Source: Coriaria nepalensis (lineage: Eukaryota; Streptophyta; Magnoliopsida; Cucurbitales; Coriariaceae). Taken from it: DNA of 64,000 nt. A program made the position numbers and the translations under genes. How positions within the stretch are numbered: position 1 is the stretch's first letter; every line of letters starts with the position of its first letter. The notes below the pieces were generated by a model. That model was given only the letters and a program-made list of their open reading frames with translations, was not told where the DNA came from and made no database searches. The stretch spans positions 441,501-505,500 of the forward strand of contig CP114493.1 of assembly GCA_027186245.1 (NCBI GenBank), written 5' to 3'. Shown piece by piece: positions 58,159-64,000 of the stretch.

Positions 58159-58547
58159 ATGGAGATGTCTAGAAGCATGTTGTTTGAGAAGAAGATCCCC
58201 AAAAGGTTTTGGGCTGAGGCAGCCTTCACCTCTGTGTATCTACTGAACAGACTTCCTACCAAAAAGCTGTGGAGGGAAAAACTCCATATGAGGCATGGTT
58301 CAACCATAAACCTTCTGCCTCTCATCTCAAAATATTCGGTTCAATTTGCTTCATCCATGTCCCTGATGCCAAGAGGGATAAACTCTCTGAAAAATCAGAA
58401 AAGTGTGTGCTGGTTGGTTATAGCGCTAAAAGCAAGAGATATAGAGTTTTCAACCCAAAGTCTAATAAGGTTATGGTCAATATGGATGTAACATTTGATG
58501 AGTTAGCAAGCCTCAAATGGGACAATGAAGATGAAGAAAGCTCATAA
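58159..58547 (+). pseudogene. Copia integrase C-part, broken
   Basis: EMSRSMLFEKKIPKRFWAEA and VYLLNRLPTK, then in another frame GKTPYEAWFNHKPSASHLKI and CVLVGYSAKSKRYRVFNP. These are standard blocks between the copia integrase core and reverse transcriptase. A frame change near 58.27 kb separates the two parts. Confidence 0.8.
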
Positions 58548-58931
58548 TTATTGATGGAGGAGCAAGCTATACAACCTGAACCTTTCTCTAATGAAGAGGA
58601 TGAACCTGAAAATCCAAGGTTCAGAAGCATTGATGATGTGTATCAAAGATGCAACTTAGCCATCTCAGAACCTAGCTGCTATGAAGAGGCCAAAGGTGAT
58701 CCAAATTGGGAACAAGCAATGAATGAGGAGATTTCCACAATCAACAAAAGTGAGACTTAGAAACTAACCAAGAAACCAGAAGGCAAGAAAACCATTGGGG
58801 TGAAGTGGATTTAGAAGGTTAAAGTCAATCCGGATGGAACCACCAAGAGGCACAAAGCAAGACTTGTTGTCAAGGGATATTCACAACAGCATGGAGTTGA
58901 TTATGGAGACACGTTTGCTCTAGTTGCTAGA

Positions 58932-59900
58932 TTGGATACAATCAGAATACTAATAGCTATTGCAACTTCAAAAGGGTGGAAAATGGATCAACTTGATGTC
59001 AAGTCAGCCTTCCTTAATGGCTACCTAGAGAAGGGGATCTATGTGGCTCAACCTGAGAGATTCATCACAATAGGAAAGGAAGATCAAGTGTATAGACTTC
59101 ACAAAGCTCTATATGGACTGAAACAAGCTCCTAGAGCTTGGTATGCAAGGATCAATGACTACCTCATCAACAAAGGCTTTCTGAGGAGTGAGAGTGATCA
59201 AACCCTCTACATCATCAACCAAAGTATCTCAACTCTAATTGTCTCTTTATATGTTGATGACTTGTTGGTGATCGGGTGTGAGTCTAGCTTAGTGGAAAAA
59301 TTCAAATCTGATATGAAAATAGAATTTGAGATGACTGATCTTGGAAGCATGAGATACTTTCTTGGAATGGATATTCTCCAACTATCTAATGAGATCTTCA
59401 TATCTCAAGCTAAGTATGCTAATGACCTTTTGAAAAGGTTCAAGATGGAATGCTCTAAACCTATTTCCACTCCCTTAGTTGCTGGTGAAAAGTTGTCCAA
59501 ATCTGATGGTTCAGAAAGGGTGAATTCAACAAGCTTTAGGAGTCTCATAGGAGATCTTATGTACCTAATAGCAACAAGGCCTGATCTTATGCAAGCCACC
59601 TACTTACTCTCTAGGTTCATGCATGAGCCAACTCAAATGCATAATGGGGCTGCCAAGAGAATGTTGAGATATCTAAGTGGCACCTCATCTAATGGAATCT
59701 GGTATGAGAAGGGAGAATTGAATTTACATGGCTATGTAGATAGTGATTGGGACGGATTAATTGATGACATGAAAAGCACAAGTGGCTTCTGCTTCTCACT
59801 TGGCTCAGGGGTCTTTTGCTGGAGCTCCAAGAAACAGCAAGTAGTTGCTCAATCAACGGCTGAAGCTGAGTACATTGCAGCAACCTCAACAACCAATTAA
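58932..59900 (+). pseudogene. Copia reverse transcriptase and RNase H, long open part
   Basis: 322 open codons. It carries KMDQLDVKSAFLNGYLEKGI, LHKALYGLKQAPRAWYARIN, the intact active site SLYVDDLLVIG, DLGSMRYFLGMDI and the RNase H end SSKKQQVVAQSTAEAEYIAA. It lacks its normal upstream reverse transcriptase start because of stops near 58.76 and 58.81 kb. The last part of RNase H continues after a stop at 59898 to about 60.25 kb. Confidence 0.88.
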
Positions 59901-60203
59901 GCAACTTGGATAAGGAAAATGATGAAAGATCTTGGTTTCATTCAATTGGATCCTACAACTATCTACTGTGATAGTCAATTTTCTATTTCCATATATGAGA
60001 ATCCAATTCAGTTTGGAAAGACAAAACATATTTTGATCAAGTTTTATGTGATTAGGGAGCTTATCAAAAATGGAGAAATAAGGTTGGAATATTGCAATTC
60101 TGAAAATCAGAATGGTGACATCTTTACCAAGCCTCTCTCCGGGTTCAAGTTTGATTACTTCAAATGTAAATTGGGAGTCACTCACAAAACATTCAAGGAG
60201 GAG

Positions 60204-60844
60204 TGTTTGAAGATTGCTTGTTTGGTTAGTGACTTCACAATTGGAAATTAGCCAAAAACGATGACTTTTTGACTCCCTAATCCAAATGCATTGACTCCAA
60301 TTCCATTAGCTGCCTATCATCATTTATGACTTGTTGCAATTGGTTTGAAGGTGATCAGATCATTAAAACTCAACTTGAGGCATAATCTTACTTTTACTGT
60401 TTTATTGATTTTGGTCTTATGAAGTTTTCTGTTTTAGTGCATTTTTGACCTCAAATAGAGCTGCTCTAACCTCAAGCAAATTTGTTTAAGTTGGCTGGAT
60501 CTCAAGCTTCGAGATCAAGCATATCAAAGTCCATCATCTCACTTTTGGTATTTTAGCACAAAGCAAAAAGCTATTTTTTTACAGAATAAGCTTTTGCACT
60601 TTACTGTCCTTAGTTGCTTTTGTGTGCTATGTACTCAATTAGTGTCTATTTAGTTTTGTTCCATCTAATCCTAGTTAATTTGAGATGTTTTAGTTTACTT
60701 TAACTTTAATTTTTGTTTTCCAAATTTGTAATTATCTCTTATTAAGTATTAATAAAATGAAAAATTTGCATTTTGCAAGTAAGCAAATTTTTTCAGAAAA
60801 CAAAGTGTATTCTGTTTTTTGCTCTCAACTTCGAAATTCTAACA
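60204..60844 (+). repeat. 3' LTR of the younger copia element
   Basis: Begins TGTTTGAAGATTGCTTG and ends ATTCTAACA. By eye the two LTRs differ at a few percent of positions plus small indels in T runs, so the insertion is not recent. It is followed by TATAC. Confidence 0.9.
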
Positions 60845-61055
60845 TATACGAGAATCTAGCTCCACAGAATCATAACCTCTCATTCTGTACAATCCCCTGC
60901 AGATCTCCTTCCTTTAGTCTAGGATATCTTATTGTTTTCTATAATCCTAACTATAACTTGTAATCTGCTATATATGTACATTGCCTATACATTAATAAAA
61001 CTATCGTGAATTTACCCTTCTATAAAATCTCTTCTTTTTATTTTCATTCACAACA
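60845..61055 (+). mobile_element. Probable 3' LTR remnant of the older copia element
   Basis: Directly after the younger element, the sequence TACGAGAATCTAGCTCC continues with LTR-like features: CATTAATAAAACTATCGTGAA (polyadenylation context) near 60.99 kb and an end TTCATTCACAACACA before the RING pseudogene. It would complete the older element whose purine tract ends at 55.545 kb. I infer this from position; no second copy of this LTR is in the window. Confidence 0.5.
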
Positions 61056-61063
61056 CACTGCGT

Positions 61064-61808
61064 ATGGAAAACGAAGGCATGATTGTATCCCTGGAAAACG
61101 AAAGCAATTCGATAAGGATGTTACTTGATTTCCATTACGACGGATGCCCGAAAGACTAAATGGTAGACTACGGCGAACCCTCATCTACTTTATTCCTTAT
61201 TGATATCTTTGAAAGTTGGGTGCACACCTAACGTAGGTTCTATAGATGAAGAAGGCATACAGTCTTTCCTCTTCTATTCAAATAACTTAGACAACATCAA
61301 GAATGTATCGAGCTTTGTTAGGATAGCTTATGAAGAGATTTCGTAGTCTAGGATTACTGACATGCTCACTCATCTTAAGTTTCCGATCCAACCCAGATGA
61401 ACGACGCTCATTCGACATACAGAGAGCATCAAAATGAAGACTCTATGAATCCTGCTGATATGGTGCACTGTATGGTTATCTGTGTTGAGATTATCACGAG
61501 TGAAGAATTGTTGTCTGACGACATGGATGTTTAATATCAAGAAGACGATTCGTTACAAGTGTTTATGTTGACTGCTAGTAAGGAAACGATTGAAAGATAC
61601 TTGAAAAGGGTTATAATTGATGATAATGAAACGGGTTATTCAAGATATATATCAAACCAATCATGTACAATATGTTTGGAAGATTTCATTTTCGGTTCAA
61701 AATCAAATTGTTTGCCATGTTCTCATCTTTATCACGAAGAATCTAATGTAAATTGATTGAAGAAAAGCAAAGTTTGCCTATTTTGTCGCTTTGATCTTCA
61801 ACAATAGA
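61064..61808 (+). pseudogene. RING-H2 gene pseudogene (copy 2)
   Basis: Colinear with the intact gene at 62.78 kb from about LLDFHYDGCPKD (compare WLDFHCDRGQVEY) to the RING end. Stops and shifts interrupt the first 500 bases. From 61559 a frame reads TASKETIERYLKRVIIDDNE, SCTICLEDFIFGSKSNCLPC and SHLYHEES, where the sixth zinc ligand Cys of copy 3 (HEGC) is missing and a stop follows. The last part CLFCRFDLQQ is present in another frame. Divergence is clearly larger than between recent duplicates. Confidence 0.8.
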
Positions 61809-62777
61809 TCATTGTTTAGAAGTTTATATATATATTTTTGTAGTTATTGCATTAAGATTACTCAATAGTATTGTAGTTTAGAAGTTTATTTATTTTAATT
61901 AATTGTTCCATTAAGATTATTAAATGTCAACCGTTAATAACTTTGAATTAGAAATAACAAATTATCGACAGAGAGGATATCACTTAAGAACTTGAGCTTT
62001 GATCACCCAACTCCTATTTACTCTTAATCCTTCTCCCAATTTACTATATATCCTCTTTAATGAAATTAAATTATCTCTCACAGACATTATTAAATAGTTA
62101 ATTTCAAATATAATCTAAGCTAGCAAACAAACAAGGCCTCTCGAGTACTCTTGTGATTAATACACATCAAATACAATAAGTTTTGAAACTACAAAAACGC
62201 ATATTCAAATTCATGTGTTGGCTAAAATCACTCATTTGGATAAGTATTGATCCTAATCAATCAAGAATTCCCTCTTGATCTCTTTGTCTATATACACTAC
62301 TTTATTCCCTTCTTCTTTGTTATTGGATAATTAGTATACGACGTGTTTAATGATTCAAAGGTTCGATTTAAAGATGATATTTTAGACTTGCGATATAATA
62401 TTCTGATAGTTAATATAGTTTAAAGGTTTAATTTGGAAAATATTGTATTCCTTTTCTTTCATGATCATGTAATTGGGGGGAAGATTGGAAAAAATGAAAA
62501 CTATATGGGTGGAAAAAGGGAGAAAAAGTTAATTTTCGGGTTAAACTTTTAATAAACTGAAATTTTAAAAGATTTTGGTTGACATGGTAGGATCTCACTT
62601 AATTTCTTGATAATATTATAATCTATAAAAATCTTTTGTAATTCCATCAATTTCGTTCGTTATTACTTCAAGGTGACGCCACTTCGTTATATGATTTTCG
62701 TTTGTTTTGTTTCTCAACTCAAATTTCTTCCTACTCTTTTGATTGTTTCTTTTTGCTTCTCAGAACATACATATAAT
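61809..62777. other. Gap and promoter before the intact RING-H2 gene
   Basis: AT-rich. The frame just upstream of the gene start contains an ATG at 62691 with a hydrophobic stretch (MIFVCFVSQLKFLPTLLIVS); it could extend the protein or be leader sequence. Confidence 0.4.
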
Positions 62778-63515
62778 ATGGCGAATGAGCAAGTTGCATG
62801 GCTTGATTTTCATTGTGATCGAGGGCAAGTAGAATACATAGATCCGCATGGAGAACCTGAGCGTACTATGTTCCATATCGATACCCGTGCTACATTCGCG
62901 TATGTATCCGACATAGGTTCTAGAGATAGAGAAGGTATAAGTGACCTCTTTCTCAATCTAGATAACTTAGACATCTTCGCGAATTTATCAACTACGTTTA
63001 AGATACAACACGAAAATATTTATGAGCAAAACATTAGAGACATGCTTAATTTACTCGATGTTCCGTTCCATCACACCATGGTTCAAAAAATATTAGATTA
63101 CATAGATTCAATATGTAGAGATTATAATCTAAATGAAGACCGAACGAATCATTATAATGTTGTATGTCATATGAGTATCAACATTGGAATAATCACGAAT
63201 GAACCATGGTTTGGAGATAATGAAGAGGAGGAAGCTTTTGATGATCTACAAGAAGATGATACCTTTGTAGGGTTTGTGCCTACTAGCAAGGAAATAATAG
63301 AAAGATGCTTGAAAAGTGTTATATTCAATGATAACGAGAAGGGTAACTCAAGTTTTATTTCGAATTGTTCATGTGCAATTTGTTTAGAAGATTTCGTGGT
63401 CGGATTGGAAGCAAGTTGCTTGCCATGCTCTCATCTTTATCATGAAGGATGTATTGTAAAGTGGTTGGAGATGAGCAAAGTTTGTCCATTGTGCCGCTTT
63501 GATTTGCAGTCATAG
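62778..63515 (+). CDS. RING-H2 finger protein, probable E3 ubiquitin ligase (copy 3, intact)
   Basis: An intronless protein of 245 residues from MANEQVAWLDFHCDRG. RING-H2 proteins bring an E2 enzyme to a substrate for ubiquitin transfer. The RING lies at the very end, about residues 199-239: CAIC, then CSHLYHEGC and CPLC, with the eight ligands C-C-C-H-H-C-C-C and the Trp of IVKWLEM in place. The N-terminal 190 residues (DLFLNLDNLDIFANLS, IRDMLNLLDVPFHHTMVQKI) match no domain I know; they probably choose the substrate. I placed the start at 62778 because the family's soluble N-terminus starts here; an in-frame ATG at 62691 would add a hydrophobic segment. It is the last of three copies, the other two being broken. 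Confidence 0.85.
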   Translation: MANEQVAWLDFHCDRGQVEYIDPHGEPERTMFHIDTRATFAYVSDIGSRDREGISDLFLNLDNLDIFANLSTTFKIQHENIYEQNIRDMLNLLDVPFHHTMVQKILDYIDSICRDYNLNEDRTNHYNVVCHMSINIGIITNEPWFGDNEEEEAFDDLQEDDTFVGFVPTSKEIIERCLKSVIFNDNEKGNSSFISNCSCAICLEDFVVGLEASCLPCSHLYHEGCIVKWLEMSKVCPLCRFDLQS

Positions 63516-64000
63516 ATTGTTCTTAATTTCTTAGTAAGTGGGTTTAGATTAATTTCTTTTGCTGATGACTATGTCGAAGGTAGAGAGATCAATTCCGTTT
63601 AGTTATAATTTATCTTCTTCTTTTTTTTTTCTTCTTCTTCTTTTATATGATATTTTTTTCATTTTATCATAAATTAAATGGAATATTTATAATATATACT
63701 CTAATTATCCAAAGAAATTATCGTGTAGTTATTAAAAGCACAAATCCCGTAAACGTGGAGGAATCATATATCTAGTTGCAACTCATAAATCAATTTTCTT
63801 TGATTTTTTTTTTTTAAATTTATTAATTTGGATATAAATTTATTAAAGATATAATTCAATTTTATATTATATATAATCAAATATGGAGATTCAATTAACT
63901 TCAAATTATATAAAAAGTTTTCAAAATTGGATCAAACATTTATATATATTTTTTTAAATCTTCCTTAATTATAGCTTTCTAGTTATTTTATTATTATTAT
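63516..64000. other. 3' flank of the RING-H2 gene
   Basis: T-rich 3' UTR with a CTT run near 63.63 kb, then AT-rich sequence to the right edge. No gene is seen. Confidence 0.5.

Larger units (their letters stand above)
55549..60844 (+). mobile_element. Ty1/copia retrotransposon with two LTRs, inactivated
   Basis: A complete-length copia element of about 5.3 kb. After the 5' LTR a primer-binding-like TGACATCAAAGC resembles the tRNA-Met complement TGGTATCAGAGC with two changes. Gag is at 56310-56897 (UBN2/DUF4219 type). A CCHC knuckle (CTICKRKRHFEKTC) lies near 57.04 kb. Pol follows in the copia order protease, GAG-pre-integrase, integrase, reverse transcriptase, RNase H to about 60.25 kb, with stops and shifts between. 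A purine tract AAGGAGGAG abuts the 3' LTR at 60204. The element sits inside the 3' end of an older copia copy and between RING-H2 gene copies. Confidence 0.92.

Noticed and set aside
1..64000. CRISPR arrays, rRNA genes and tRNA genes
   Set aside because: None seen: no spaced direct repeats, no rRNA core sequence and no convincing A/B-box plus clover-leaf.

Overview
The window is nuclear DNA of a core eudicot plant. The sequence is AT-rich, the genes have GT-AG introns, the families are plant-specific (PPR, TCP, PRE-type HLH, phytochrome kinase substrate, HVA22, DUF1985) and Ty1/copia debris fills the gaps. There is no operon logic, rRNA, CRISPR array or convincing tRNA.

Layout. 0-13 kb is gene-dense: the 3' end of a PLS-class PPR gene, a P-class PPR gene on the minus strand broken by four indels, a short phytochrome kinase substrate gene, a ten-exon NAP1-related histone chaperone gene, then two dead metabolic genes (a 2-oxoglutarate dioxygenase and a CYP98A P450). 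13-22.7 kb is a gene-poor, AT-rich gap. 22.7-37 kb holds a class I TCP factor (TCP14 type), a ten-exon membrane protein with two H-x-S motifs that suggest a 2H phosphoesterase, the iron-deficiency factor PYE (bHLH47), an HVA22 gene, an anchored PMEI-domain gene and a small two-exon HLH gene on the minus strand. 41-48 kb is a dead copia element and a DUF1985 remnant. 49-53 kb holds a second PRE-type HLH gene and a PLS-class PPR gene. 53.5-64 kb has a MITE-like element, three copies of one RING-H2 gene (a fragment, a pseudogene and an intact copy), and a copia element with both LTRs inserted into an older copia remnant between the RING copies.

From memory of the Arabidopsis map, the gene order mixes neighbours of two Arabidopsis loci. 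One is At1g74500-At1g74600 (BS1/PRE3, HVA22A, CYP98A8/9, NRP1, the At1g74580 PPR, OTP87). The other is At3g47620-At3g47710 (TCP14, PYE, a PMEI gene, BNQ3/PRE4). This window therefore looks like a less fractionated version of an ancestral block that Arabidopsis keeps as two complementary halves. The assignments rest on protein features I recognise; no search was run.

The most novel candidate is the 26.8-29.0 kb membrane protein, read here as a membrane-anchored 2H phosphoesterase-like enzyme. Other points of interest are an upstream ORF overlapping the TCP14-like start codon, a CYP98A pseudogene with no visible introns, and two PRE paralogues 12 kb apart. I found no convincing multi-gene novel system.
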